64,000 nt of DNA from the NCBI GenBank assembly GCA_031213475.1, contig JARUPZ010000025.1, positions 2,368,077 to 2,432,076 of the forward strand, given 5' to 3'. Source of the stretch: Nereocystis luetkeana (Eukaryota; Sar; Phaeophyceae; Laminariales; Laminariaceae). The notes under the pieces are model-generated. The model worked only from the letters and a program-made list of their open reading frames with translations, did no database searches and was not told where the DNA came from. Shown in pieces: positions 46,388-57,645 of the stretch. Within the stretch, counting starts at the first letter, position 1. Every line of letters starts with the position of its first letter. The position numbers and the translations under genes were made by a program.

Positions 46388-46738
46388 CCGGTCGCCCCGG
46401 TGGTTCAAGTGGTTAACCTCGAATTCTACTTGTGTTTGAGTCCTGGGTTCGAGCCTCAGGTGGGTCGGACATTTGACTTTATTTGCAAAAATGAAAATGA
46501 AAAAGGATTCAAGTGCTGAGAGCGCCTTGCAGCGTGGGTAGGCACAATTCGATGCGAGTCGACGAGGGAAGAAAAGGCTGAAATCTTCTCGCGATAAAAT
46601 AAAAGGCACGTACCGTAGCAGGAAGGGGGTAGAAGAGCCTGCCATGTGACCCCGGATCTGAGTTACGAGTTGGAAGGAGAGACAGAAGAAGATGGGCGAA
46701 GATAATAAATGGGATGAGCAAACAAAACAAAATATATA
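46388..46738 (+). mobile_element. tRNA-derived SINE, family A, full copy
   Basis: The tRNA-like head carries an A box (46,401-46,412) and a B box (46,446-46,454). The acceptor arms do not pair, so it is not a functional tRNA. The body runs through 'gaaggcacgtaccg' and 'gatctgagttacgagttgga' to an A-rich tail. Transcription by RNA polymerase III from the internal boxes is expected for such elements. Confidence 0.85.
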
Positions 46739-46799
46739 CCAGGGTATATATATAAGGATCGTTCGGGGTTGCAAGCAAACATTCAGCGGGTACGTACGT

Positions 46800-46968
46800 A
46801 CGTGGACTATTGGCATTATCAAGTCGCCAATTAATTCGCAACTACAACAATAACCATTAAAATATATGTTCAATATTTGACCTTCTGTCCGCTTCGCGTA
46901 ATTCGATGCACTTTTTCTTCCAAAGCGAGCGTAGCAGGCCGCCCGCGGAGCGAAGCGCCTTGTATATA
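46800..46968 (+). repeat. Repeat H, second copy, hairpin damaged
   Basis: Shares 'tggcattatcaagtcgcc' and the 3' end with the other copies. The left half of the GC stem is deleted. Confidence 0.55.
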
Positions 46969-47162
46969 TACATATATTTTGTTTTTTTTTTATTTCGATT
47001 TGTCCTTTGTTTTTTGTTTTCTCTTTGATTGTTTGTCAGAGAGTCGTGCTGTACGTGTATCGAACCTGGATGTCCAGTATTAATAGTAGCGTTGCTTGCA
47101 TGTACATAACACATAATGGGACCCCGTTGGCCCTCGGCGCTTCCCTATACAACCCTTTCCAG

Positions 47163-47290
47163 CCGTGACAGAGTAGCTCAGTGGTCTATTATTTAGAAGG
47201 TGCGCTGAATGAGTGGCATATTAACAGCAGGTAGTGCTGTATAACTCCCAAGGGTGGGTCGGGGGTTCGAATCTCGCCGAATTCATAATG
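47163..47290 (+). ncRNA. tRNA-like sequence with A and B boxes
   Basis: 'tagctcagtgg' (47,174-47,184) and 'ggttcgaatc' (about 47,264-47,273) are good polymerase III boxes. They are about 80 bp apart, wider than in most tRNAs. The T stem pairs four of five bases, but the acceptor stem does not pair. It is a tRNA pseudogene or a lone SINE head, less likely an intron-containing tRNA. Confidence 0.4.
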
Positions 47291-47759
47291 GTGTTTTTCG
47301 AGCGTGCGCGCTGGAGATAATTCGAATGGTTACGATAGTGTGCCTTAGGAAAAGAACGCCATGTATCGGTCGCATACACCAGTAAGTATGAATATCATAC
47401 CGAATACCCTGGCACTTCATTGTTCATTCTTGAATAATTGCACAAAATTCAGATGCTTGTACGAGATACATCTTCTTGACGTTATGGTGCTCCGCTGGCC
47501 AAGCAACGCGACGGGCAGGATGGTGCTGCGCTGGGCAAGCAACTAAATAGAAAGACATCCAGCAACAACAGCGCGTATCGGCCGTCCGTGCTCAGTACAA
47601 CATCAACGCAACTCAACTCCGTTCGAACTTTGCGCACTTACTTGTCTCCTGTACTTCATTATTTCCCGAATCCTCGGTCACTACTCGAATTTTACACTGT
47701 CTCATATACTCTACTTTCTTAATTCTGTCCTTGTACTCGAACGTGGTCTTCCCTTGTGA

Positions 47760-48010
47760 TACCCTTTTGTTTTGTTTTTTTTCTTTCTTGCGCTGATTCC
47801 CCGTGATTCTCATTTTATTTATTTCTCTTCTTTTTTTGATTGACAAGCCGTATTGAAGGAGTCGTGTGGCGTGGTTGGATCACGACCTTCGCCAAGGGGC
47901 TGGGCATAGTTGACGAACTCAGGGCGGAGACGGCAGTCAAGGTAGCAAGGTACCATGCGGACTAGCAGGGAGAACCTGGCTATGCTACTCGTACCACAAA
48001 CTAACTGCTG
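47760..48010 (+). mobile_element. LINE 3' untranslated segment A, fragment
   Basis: Matches 51,960-52,215 ('aagccgtattgaaggagtcg' region, 'ggctgggcatagttgacgaa', 'gtagcaaggtacca'). It is followed by unrelated sequence to 48,420. Confidence 0.65.
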
Positions 48011-48419
48011 CCGCTACCAAGATCATATAAACTAAAACACCGTTCTTCGTATTATTTCCAGAGGGGCAGTCCGTGCCAAGCACCGGACCTGCCAAAAAGA
48101 CACACGTTCACGCTCTCGCTGAGTTCATGCAAAGACTGACCATTGTGCCACGCAGCCTGTTGTCCTTACTGGTGAGCCATGGTCTAGCGTGGTTGTTTTG
48201 TCCAGGACGCTCCTTCCGTAGTGTAGCACCGAGGATACCAGAACGAACTTCCTGAGCTACAGGTGTTGTGCGCCCGAGAGGCCCTCATCACTGAACTCCG
48301 TCTCTATGGGCAGGCGTTATTCTCCGGGTTCAATTCCCATTGTCCCCTTTGATTATTACGCCGTGCTCTTCTCTGGAAACCCCTCGGATCCTTGCAACAC
48401 CGTCGTAACATGTTTTCTT

Positions 48420-48660
48420 TCCTTTCTCTATTTCATAGAATGTGTATGTCGTGCCCGTCGTACCTACCATGATGACATGGCATTGCATTGCCCACTGCTG
48501 TGCTTACTGCATACATACGTGACAATGTTGTATATCTGTGGCGAAGCTTTGTGACCACATACCTTGTATCTCTTCTAGGATCGAAGAATCGACACAGACA
48601 CTGGTTATGCTGGATGTCGACGGGTAGAAAGAACGGTTTAATGTGAAGACCACACACACC
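48420..48660 (+). mobile_element. LINE 3'-end fragment
   Basis: Matches the last 220 bases of the LINE and ends in an AC-rich tail ('gaagaccacacacacc'). Confidence 0.7.
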
Positions 48661-48841
48661 TCTCTTATCATACCATCAAATGCGGAGTATTTTTTCCGCT
48701 GTAGTACACACCACCTCTTCCCCACTGTCTGCAAGCGTGATGCTCAGACAGTACAATCTGTAACCTGGATCACATGTCCTTAGTAGCCCAACCAAGTAAC
48801 AGTGATCTCCGGGGTCCTCCCCTCGGCAAACGCTACTAGTG

Positions 48842-49337
48842 TCTAGAGGCACCTGGAGGGTGCTTGGGGCTTTGGCCTGCCAGTTTTTTTTTCCTTGCTT
48901 CTTCGTCTAACTCTGTTTACAGGCAGCGGTGGTTTTGTTATTTATTCATTTTTCCTTTTTTTTCCAGCTCGTTCTTTTTTTAAGTGTTGGCCACCTCGCC
49001 TGCGGGCGGGGGGCACGACAGATTGGTTCTTCAAGTTTTTTCCCTAGATTTTTTCTTTTTTTATTCCGATTTGTCTTCTTCGTTTTTTGTATTTTCCTTT
49101 CGTTTCTCTATTTCATATAATGTGTATGTCGTGCATGTCGAACCTACTACGATGACATGGCATTGCATTGCCCACTGCTGTGCTTACTGCATACATACGT
49201 GGAAACTTGGTATATCTGTGGCGTAGCTTTGTGACTACATAACTTGTATCGCTTGTAGTATTGAAGAAACGGCACAGACACTGGATGTTCTGGATGTCGA
49301 CGGGTAGAAAGAACGGTTTAATGCGAAGAACACGCCA
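48842..49337 (+). mobile_element. LINE 3' segments B and C, directly before the RT
   Basis: A ~500-bp copy of 52,246-52,775 lies immediately upstream of the RT reading frame. The RT is therefore flanked by direct repeats. The simplest reading is two head-to-tail LINE copies, the second truncated at its 5' end. Confidence 0.7.
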
Positions 49338-51850
49338 GCCTATCCAGCCCCGTAATACGTCTGGTATGGTTGAGTTTTTCACTACGGCTGTTATTGATGC
49401 GGTCGAAAAAGAGGTACCTTGCACGTCGCCACCGCAGACATGGGTGGTGTGAGTCTGCCGAAACCATGGCCGCATTCATACCAGCATGGACAGCGAGGGA
49501 GGATGCACGACAATTCTCGCGTGCCCACCCCCGGGAAAAAACCGCATTGAAGACCCTGCGATCTGCGTGTGCGAACCTGCAGAAGGTGATTGCCGCAGGA
49601 CTGCATGCGTACTTCGAAGCGTACCTTGCCGAAACCGAACGACTCCTAGCGAACAACGACGAGAGAGGCTTTTACAAGCACCTCAAGAGTACGGTAGGAT
49701 TGGAATGGACAAAAGCGAGGAGCGAACACTTCACTAGGGACGAGGATGGCACGCTGATACGGGAAAAGGTGCGAATTCGTGTACGATGAGCTGGGTTTTA
49801 CCACAAACTCTTGAACACGAAGTCGCTGAAACTCGATCCCACGATCATCGACCTCTTGCCACCGCGACCGCCTAAACTGTTGCTTAAAGATGAACCATCC
49901 ATAGACGAGATGACAGAAGTTAACCCTTTTAGGACTGCAGTCTCGTTTTGGGGGCAATAGGGAACAAATTACTAGGAATTTGAGAGCCTTGCCCCCAAAC
50001 CCTGACTGGAGTTCTAAAGGGGATGTCGAATTGAAAAGCTGTCGGGCCAGATGGTCTCCCGGTCGAACTCCTAAAAATCGGCCGCCCGGCATTCGCTCAG
50101 TGCCTTCACAACATCCTTGTCAATGTTTGGTTAACAGTAGAAGTCCCTCAGCAATGGGAAGATGCGATCATCAAGGTCCTTCACAAAAAGAAGGATCGAA
50201 CTGGCTGCAACAACTACCGAGGGATTTCGCTTGTTGCCCACGCAGGCAAAGTGTTGTTGAAAATCGTCGCGTCCCGCCTCAGCAACTACTGCGAGACCGA
50301 GGAACGACTCCCTGACGAACAGTGCGGCTTCCGCCCCGCACGATCAACGATTGATATGTTGTTCGTCGTGCGCCGGTTGCAAGAGGTCGGACGACCGAGG
50401 AAAATCTCCTTGTATGTGTGCTTCATCGATCTGCAGAAAGCGTACGACTCTGTCGACCGAGAGCTCTTATGGAAGGTACTCACACGCTTTGGAGTACCAA
50501 CCAAGATGCTGAGAATTATCCGTAATTTCCACGATTGCATGCGGGCTCGCGTGCGTACTGATGACGGCGAGCACTCGGAATGGTTTGATGTCATGCAGGG
50601 GCTGCGGCAAGGCTGTGTACTATCACCGTTACTGTTCAACGTGTTCTTCGTTGCTGCGTTACACGTTGTACTAGTACGCTTTAGCCAAGACGATGCTATC
50701 GCAAGGGATTTGGTCCAACTCAGTGAAGCTGGAGTAGTTCGAACAGGGAAGCAGGAGCCATTGGCGAGCGGGCGAAGGCCTGTATGGGGCATGTTGTACG
50801 CGGATTATGCAGGAATTGTCTCGCAGTCGGCTGAAGGCCTCGCGAAAATGATGACAGTCATCGTGACTGTCTTCGAAGCAGCAAGCCCCACGGTGTCGGA
50901 AAAGAAGACATAGACAATCGTCCTACAAACACCAGACCAGACAACCCTCGCACCACCGCTCGTCATCGAAGCGGCAGGCCAGAGGTACAAGCAGACGACC
51001 CAGTTCCTATACCTAGGCGGCGTATTCCACGAAAACGTTGCCCTCTAGCTCGAAATCGACCGACGGATCCGCCTCATCATGCGAGCATGCCTCAAACGGT
51101 CGGCCCGGAGTTGTATGATACGACGACCGCCCCCCTTAGCCTTAAAGTCCGAATGCTGAAGGCCGAGGTGATTGAGACCCTGCTGTACGGATGTGTGACG
51201 TGGACCCTCAGAGCGGAATTCTTTGCCAAGCTTCAAACGGCTCACCACCAAGTCCTGCTGCGAGTCATTGGCTGCCAGCGCCGACTTCGTACTGACCATG
51301 CCACCCCATCGTACACGAAGGCCCTCAAGATGACACGTTGCGAGAGCATCGAAACGACCATTCGTAAACGGCGGCTCGTCTTTGCGGGGGGCGTGGCACG
51401 GCAAAGCAAGGAGCGATTACCCAGTCGGGCAATGTTCGGGACGATAGCTGGTGGGGAGAACCCGAGACCAAGCGGTCAGTGTAAGACTTTACATAGATGC
51501 ATAGTCGAAAACCTTAGGGAGTTCCGAGCCACCGAAGGGTGAACGGAAGTTGCCCCCTTGGTGTTTGGAGTTGAGACCGCGTTGTGGCTTACTGCAGCCA
51601 AAAAGGCGGGGAAGTGATACCGGGGGATCCTTGAAGCAGCCGAACGGTTGATGGTGAGGTGGCATGAGGCTGAGGCTAAGATGAGTAGGCAGCGCCGCGC
51701 ATCCGCCGTGAATGGTGTCCGAGAGAATGGGGGTGGAGGGGGTAACAGGAGAAGTGGCAGAAAGCCCGACCAAGGGAATGCGGAGAGGGGGGGGAAGAGG
51801 AGGGGTAGAAGGGAAACTGCGGTAGACGAAAGTAGGAAGGAGATTATCTG
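49337..51850 (+). pseudogene. LINE reverse transcriptase, 5'-truncated and broken
   Basis: Copies element RNA at a nicked target. Order: a pre-RT segment (49,370-49,789), RT core (50,130-50,913) and C-terminal region (51,087-51,542). Visible motifs are [16 protein letters not shown]-like [22 protein letters not shown] (motif A) and [17 protein letters not shown] (motif B). Motif C reads YADY at 50,797-50,808 instead of YADD. Breaks are a stop at 49,789, a short TIR insert at 49,918-50,022, TGA in place of Trp just after it, TAG at 50,911 and a frameshift near 51,080. No endonuclease domain is present. Confidence 0.85.
49918..50022. mobile_element. ~105-bp TIR element inserted in the LINE
   Basis: Left arm 'aacccttttaggactgcagt' and right arm 'gactggagttctaaaggg' pair over about 35 bases around 'ttactaggaa'. 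It interrupts the conserved LINE frame between a TEV-coding and an SN-coding part. The left end reads TTAA-CCC as in piggyBac-type elements, but the right side lacks TTAA, so the family is open. Confidence 0.65.
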
Positions 51851-51869
51851 ATGTCAGAAAGGGTAGAAA

Positions 51870-52775
51870 GGCACCAGGCCGACTAGGAAGTAAAGCATGA
51901 CGATGCTACTAGTGCCACCTACTGTTGCAGCTGGTTCGAACGTGATCTTCCCTTGGCTTCTCTTTTTGTTTTGTTTTTTTCTTTCTTGGGTTGACTCTCC
52001 GTGATTTTCATTTCTTTTTTTTTCTCTTCCTTTTCTGATTGAGAAGCCTTACTTAAAGAGTCGCGTGGCGTGGTTGGATGACGAACCCTGCTCTGCTCGT
52101 TTCGTATCGTCTGACGCCAAGAGGCTGGGCATAGTTGTTGACGAACGCAGGGCGGAGACGACAGTCTGGGTAGCAAGGTACCAGGCGGATTAGCTGGGGG
52201 AACCCGGCTATACTACTCTTAATAGTACCACAAAGTGCTGCCGCGACCTGGAGGGTGCTTTGGGCTTTGGTCTGCCTTTTAGTTTTTTGTTTTGTTTTTT
52301 CTCTTTGATATTTTTTTATTTTATTTTTTTCCTTCGTTCTTTGTCTTAATCTGTGTACAAGCAGTGGTGTTTTTTCCTTTTCTCCAGCTCGTTATTTTTC
52401 AAGTGTTGGCCACCTCGCCTGCGGGGGGGGGGCACGACCGATTGTTTCTCCTAGTTTTTGTTATATACATATTTTTTTTCCTTTTCTCTTTCGATTTGTC
52501 TACTTTGTTTTTATTTATTTTTGATTGTCTCTTCTTTTTGTTTCCCTATTTATTTCATAGATTGGGTATGTCGTGCCTGTCGTATCTAGTACGATGACAT
52601 GGCATTGCATTGCCCACTGCTGTAGTCACTGCATACGTCGCAATGTAGTATCTCTGTGCCGTAGCTTTGCGACCACAGAACTTGTATCTCTTGTAGGATT
52701 GAAGAATCGGCACGGACACTGGTTGTGCTGGATGTCGACAGGTAGAAAGAACGGTTTAATGTGAAGAACACACTA
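51870..52775 (+). mobile_element. LINE 3' untranslated region and AC tail
   Basis: Three segments follow the RT. Segment A (51,870-52,240) has 'cagctggttcgaacgtgat', T-rich tracts and 'ggctgggcatagttg'. Segment B (52,246-52,480) has 'gtgttggccacctcgcctgc'. Segment C (52,550-52,775) has 'ggtagaaagaacggttta', ending in AC repeats. The same order occurs inverted at 57,645-55,805, so it belongs to the element. The AC-repeat tail in place of poly(A) recalls LINE clades with microsatellite tails. Confidence 0.75.
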
Positions 52776-52863
52776 ACCCACACACACTCGAATCGATGAC
52801 CAGCCAGAGCGCTCGACCAGTCAACAACCATAAGACAGGTACAGGTGTCATTGTCCTGCAGTA

Positions 52864-53219
52864 CCGGTCGCCCCGGTGGTTCAAGTGGTTAACCTCGAAT
52901 TTTCTCCTGTGTTTGAGTCCTGGGTTCGAGCCCCAGGTGGGTCGGACATTTGACTTTTTTTGCAAAACAAGAAATAAAAAGAATTCAATTGTGGAGAGCG
53001 CCTTGCAGCGTGGGTAGGCACAATTCGATGCGAGTCGACGAGGGAAGAAAAGGCTGAAATCTTCTAGCGATAAAAATGAAGGCACGTACCGTAGCGGGAA
53101 GGGGGCAGAAGAGCCTGCTATGTGACCCCGGATCTGAGCTACGAGTTGGATGGGGAGAGAGAAGAAGATGTGTGAAGATAATAAGTGGGATGAGCAAGAG
53201 AAAAAAAAAAAAAAAAAAG
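52864..53219 (+). mobile_element. tRNA-derived SINE, family A, with 19-base poly(A)
   Basis: A box 52,877-52,888, B box 52,922-52,931, body as in the other copies, then A19 at 53,200-53,218. It is the best-preserved tail in the window and suggests the youngest copy. Confidence 0.88.
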
Positions 53220-53552
53220 TCTAGGCGTCCCCGGTGGCTTGGTAGGTTGTCCGCGTTTCGATCAAGATCAATTTCGTGGGCCAAGTCTCACCGAGTGCAT
53301 GCTCGTACGGGTAGGGACTCTTTCTTGAACGAAAAAATGATCAGCGGAAAGCGCGAGAGCGTGAGTTAGCTACATTGGATGAAAATCGGCGAGCAGTGGG
53401 AATGCTGAACGCTATGCGCGACAAAATATGAAGGCACGTACCGGAGGGGAGAAGGGACGACACCTGGGACCACGGCTTGTCCAGAAGATCGCTGAGGGTG
53501 AAACCTCCTACGAGTTAGGCTGGAAGTTATTGCGATGATGAAAAAAAAAAAA
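53220..53552 (+). mobile_element. SINE family B, full copy
   Basis: Begins at the end of the family-A tail. The tRNA-like head has an A box (tggcttggtagg, near 53,233) and a weak B box. The body shares 'gaaggcacgtaccg' with family A, then differs ('accacggcttgtcc', 'gctgagggtgaaacctccta'). It ends in A12 at 53,541-53,552. Truncated relatives lie at 32,518-32,716 and 60,588-60,718. Confidence 0.75.
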
Positions 53553-54031
53553 TCGTCAGCAGGATGACTTCATTGAGGGAGACTATATACGAATACGTCC
53601 GCGCATCTCATTCCAAATTCCAACATTCCCAAATCGCAATCTCCCTTGTCTGGAGAAAATCTACCACTGTTACTCTTAGATCAATGAAACATCAACCTAA
53701 AAACTGAATCAACAACAACAATCAATAAAAAAACACAAACGTGGCTGGCGCGAACGTAACTCTTTGCCGGTCGCGCCCTTTCCCTTCTCTTTCACCATTT
53801 TTCGCTTGGGGCAGTGCCGTGCGCTGATCCCCAAAAGCAGATGCAGACTCCCCCCCCTGCGCCCATCCTCACTTTGCTCATCTCCTTGCTGGGGGAAACG
53901 TCCCCCCTCCATCAACCACCCGGCTCCTCCCGGCCAAACTCGTCCTTCACCCTTTCTTCTATTATTACTTTCTACTTCTACTTCGCCGGCGCGAACCAAA
54001 CCCATATATATTGATTCAGGCAGATACCTGG

Positions 54032-54551
54032 CTATACTGGGGTGTTGCAGCGTCGACGGTTACGCGGCGGTCGAGACGACGGCGGTGGCAGGGACGGTAG
54101 CGAAGACACCGGTTGCGGCGGCGGTGGTGACGGCGGCGGCGATGACGGTGGTTGCTGCGTGCGCTTCATCGTCGCAACAAGCGCAGCAATCCTCTGACTG
54201 CTGCTGTTGCTGACGGTGCTACTGGAGGTGCTGTTGCCCATGCAACTGCTGCTCTCAAGAGCCTTCGCCACCAGTGCCAAGCGAATCTACCAGGTCCGGC
54301 TCACACTTGGCCCTGCTGGGATCGCTGCTGCTTCTGGTGCAGCATCTCCTTTCTGTCCAATCACGTCCTTACCACCAGGACCTCGATCTTCTCCTCTATC
54401 TTCGGCAGCTTCTCTATATGCATATTCTACTCAGTTCCCACGTTGGCTTCCAGACGAGACACGCCATCGAAACCAGACATGCCGGAAGGTTTCCACCTCT
54501 CTAGGTTGGCCTGGGCTACGCTTGCCAATAAAAGATCATCGATTTCACTAG
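54032..54551 (-). CDS. Two-exon gene candidate, Pro/Ser-rich product
   Basis: On the minus strand a protein-like frame (IDDLLLASVAQANLERWKPS near 54,540) runs to a TAG at 54,427-54,429. Directly after it ATG opens MHIEKLPKIEEKIEVLV, ending at a good donor (GTAAGG, first base 54,372). An 86-nt intron (54,287-54,372) ends in TAG. The next exon (54,286-54,032) continues in the same phase with IRLALVAKALESSS, a Ser-rich stretch, then a Pro-rich tail and a stop. Phase-0 joining of two open frames across a GT-AG intron supports a gene. From the ATG the product is about 100 residues. Family unknown. If the TAG is a mutation, it is a broken longer gene. Confidence 0.4.
54287..54372 (-). other. 86-nt GT-AG intron, phase 0
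   Basis: Donor GTAAGG and acceptor CCTGGTAG on the minus strand. Both flanking frames stay open across the join. Confidence 0.45.
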
Positions 54552-54847
54552 TGTGTTGATTGATCTCTAAAGGTATAGACGCAGCTGGCACGGGAACGCG
54601 TGGTTGATTCCAGACAATAACACGGAACTCCTCTTGTATATTATATATCCGAGCTGTCGAGCCGACTCGCTATATATGGAGCTACATCTAACGAGTAACA
54701 GCCGAGGGCAAAGAATGCACGCGATTATCCAGACATGGCCGGCACAAAACACCTGTGTTGCACTGCCCACGAAAAAAAGCTGATATGGCCAAAACTCCCG
54801 ACGACAAAGCCAATGGAAGCACGTCTGCCGCCGTTTTTTTACGAGGA

Positions 54848-55348
54848 CATTTCGTTTCTCTGCTCTAGCTCGGCCGTTCCTTGCGAGCAAAATTTTGTCA
54901 GACAAGATATGAGCTCCTTGGTGCACTCCCGTGAGTGTCAAAGCGACAGCACTTTTCGTGTCCTCCTTCATACCGGACCTTGTCGCTGAAGGTTGAAAAC
55001 GTGGTTCCAGGCGCTCGAATTTTCGGTTTCATTTACCAGGTACTGCTGTAGTCAAGTGTTTCTTTCTGCTGTAGAACGAGACCTGGAGGAACCCAGATGT
55101 CGTATTGAGGACGTTCCTCCTTCTCGTTCTACAGGAGAAAAAAATACTTGACTACAGTACAAGGAACCGAAAATTAAAGCGCCTGGAACCACATTTTCAA
55201 CGTTTCAGCGACAAGGTCCGGAATGAACGAGGACACGGAACGTGCGGTCGCTTTCGCACCCTCACGGGAGTGCACGAAGGAGCTCATATCCGGTCTTCCA
55301 ATCTTTTGCTCGCAAAGAACGGTCGAGCTAGAGCAGACGAACGAAATG
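54848..55348. repeat. Long hairpin, ~240-nt arms
   Basis: Left arm 54,848-55,092 and right arm 55,113-55,348 pair with scattered mismatches around a 20-nt loop. Both arms encode, in outward reading, the same short peptide-like stretch (LTGVH-GAHI... NGRARA), which is a by-product of the inverted repeat. A transcript would form a near-perfect double-stranded stem. Confidence 0.85.
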
Positions 55349-55352
55349 CCCT

Positions 55353-55750
55353 TAAGACAAATCTGAAAAATGGGAACGAAGCCTAAAATGAGAACCAAGC
55401 CGTATCTCCAGAACCATGTGGTGTATCAGAGAACCAAAATGATCCTGCGAAACCCCTTGGCCAGCCCTGTGAGAGGAGCTCGTCAGAACGGTCATGCTCC
55501 ATCTCGTGCCTTCGGGTGGGCGCAAAAAGCGATATACGCTGGCTCTATTGTGATTTCTCTAGATGCTGGCTACCGCGGCGATGCCGAGGACTTCCAGCCT
55601 GAGCGACAGCTCATTCGAAGGCTGCTGTACAGCCCCACAGGACTGTCAACTTTTTTTCTTGGAGTTGTACACAATTGGTTTGCTTTCTAAAAAAAACCGT
55701 CCGTTCCCATTTTTTGTTTCGTTCCCATTTTTCCGTTTTGTCTGTTCTTA
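55353..55750 (+). mobile_element. TIR element T, second copy
   Basis: Inverse of 19,981-20,383. This copy keeps a 106-codon frame opening with MGTKPKMRTKP inside the terminal repeat and ending HNWFAF. The frame ends in the same peptide as the other copy. No known domain. Confidence 0.7.
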
Positions 55751-55804
55751 GCAAAAAAATGGCGGCAGACGTGCTTCCATTGTTTATTGTCGGAACTTTA
55801 TTGG

Positions 55805-57645
55805 TGTTTTGTGTGTGTGGTCTTGACATTAAACCGTTATTTCAACCCGTCGACATCCAGCACATACATCCAGTGTCCGGGCCGATCCTTCAATCCTAGA
55901 AGACATACAAGTTCTGTGGTCACAAAGCTACGCCACAGAGATACTACGTTGCCACTTATGCAGTAAAAAGTACAGCAGTGGGTAATGCCATGCCATGTTC
56001 ATCATGCTATTAGTAGATACGACAGGCACGACATACACATTATATACACGGTATAAAAGAGAAACGAAAAGAAACAATCCAAGAGAAAAAAAAAAATACA
56101 AAAGTAAACAAATCAAAAGAAAAAAAAGAAATGAAAGCAAAAACTAGAAGAAACAATCTGTCGTGCCCCCCCCCCGCAGGCGAGGTGGCCAACACTTGAA
56201 AAAGAACGAGCTCGAAGAAGAGGAAAATAAACAAAAGCACAAATGCTTGTAAACATAGCAAGGGAAGGAACCAAGTGAAAAACCAAAATAAAAAACAAAG
56301 GGAAAACAACTAATATAGGCAGACCAAAGCCCGAAGCACCCTCGGAACCGGTTTGTGGTACGAGTAGTAAAGCCAGGTTCCCCCTGCGAATCCGCCTGGG
56401 ACCTTGCTACCCAGGCTGCCGTCTCCGCCCTGTGTTCGTCAACTATGCCCAGCCCCTTGTCGTCAGACAATACGAAACGAGCAGAGCAGGTTCGTCATCC
56501 AACCACGCCACACGGCTCCTTCAGTACGGCTTATCAATCAGAAATAAAAGAGAAAGAAATAAAATGAAAATCACGGACAGTCAGCGCAAGGAAGGAAAAA
56601 ACAAAACAAAAAGAGAAGACAAGGGAAGATCACGTTCGAACCAGCTGCACCAGTTGGTGGCAATAGTAGTATGGTCATGTTCTACTTCCTAGTCGGCCTG
56701 ATGACTTGCTACCCTGTCTGCCATCTTCTTCCTACGTTCGTCTACCGCAGTTTCCCTTCTACTCCTTCCTACTGTTCGCCCCCCTCTCCTCATTCCCTCG
56801 GTCGGGCTTTCTGCCACTTCTCCTGTTGCCCCCCCCACCCCCATTCCCTTGGACACCATCCACGGCGGATGCGCGGCGCTGCCTACTCATCTTAGCCTCA
56901 GCCTCGTGCGACCTCACCATCAACCGTTCGGCTGCTTCAAGGATCCCCCGGTACCACTTCCCCGCCTTTTTGTCTGCAGTGGACCACAACGCGGTCTCAA
57001 CTCCAAACACTAAGGGGGCAACTTCCGTTGACATTTCGGTGGCTCGTAACTCCCTAAGGTCTTCGACTATGCATCTATGACAAGTCTTACACTGACCGCC
57101 TGGTCTCGGGTTCTCCCCACCAGCTATCGTCCCGAACATTACCCGACTGAGTAATCGCTCCTTGCTTTGCCGTGCCACGCCCCCCCCAAAGAAGAGCCGC
57201 CCTTTACGAATTGTCGTTTCGGTGCTCTCGCAACGTGTCATCTTGAGGGCCTTCGCGTACGAGAGGGTGGCATGGCCAGTACGAAGTCGGCGCTGGCAGC
57301 CAATGACTCGCAACAGGAGTTAGTTGGTGGTGAGTCGTTCGAAGCTTGGCAAAGTGTTCCGCTCAGAGGGTCCACGTTACACACCCGTACAGCAGGGTCT
57401 CAATCACCTCGGCCTTCAGCATTCGGACTTTAAGGCTAAGAGGGGCGGTCGTCGCATCATAAAACCCCGGGCCGACCGTTTGAGGCATGCTCGCATGAGG
57501 CGGATCCGTCGGTTGATTTCGAGAGAGAGGTCGGCGTTTTCGTGGATAACGCCACCTAGGTAAAAGAACTGGGTCGTCTGTTTATACCTCTGGCCTGCCG
57601 CTTCGATGTCGAGCGGTGGTGCGAGGGTTGTCTGGTCTGGTGTCT
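55805..57645 (-). mobile_element. LINE fragment: RT end plus 3' segments
   Basis: On the minus strand: RT C-terminal sequence (57,645-56,760, with RCESTETTIRKGRLFF and GENPRPGGQCKT), then segment A (56,690-56,340), segment B (56,330-56,150) and segment C with an AC-rich end (56,050-55,805). It is broken by frameshifts. Plus-strand frames here are shadows. Confidence 0.8.

Noticed and set aside
46388-46470. Functional tRNA gene
   Set aside because: A and B boxes are good, but the acceptor stem does not pair and the sequence continues into a SINE body present in several copies.
53764-54213. 149-codon plus-strand frame rich in Ala/Val
   Set aside because: Antisense to the spliced minus-strand candidate at 54,032-54,286. 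The Ala/Val runs are the complement of its Pro/Ser repeats.
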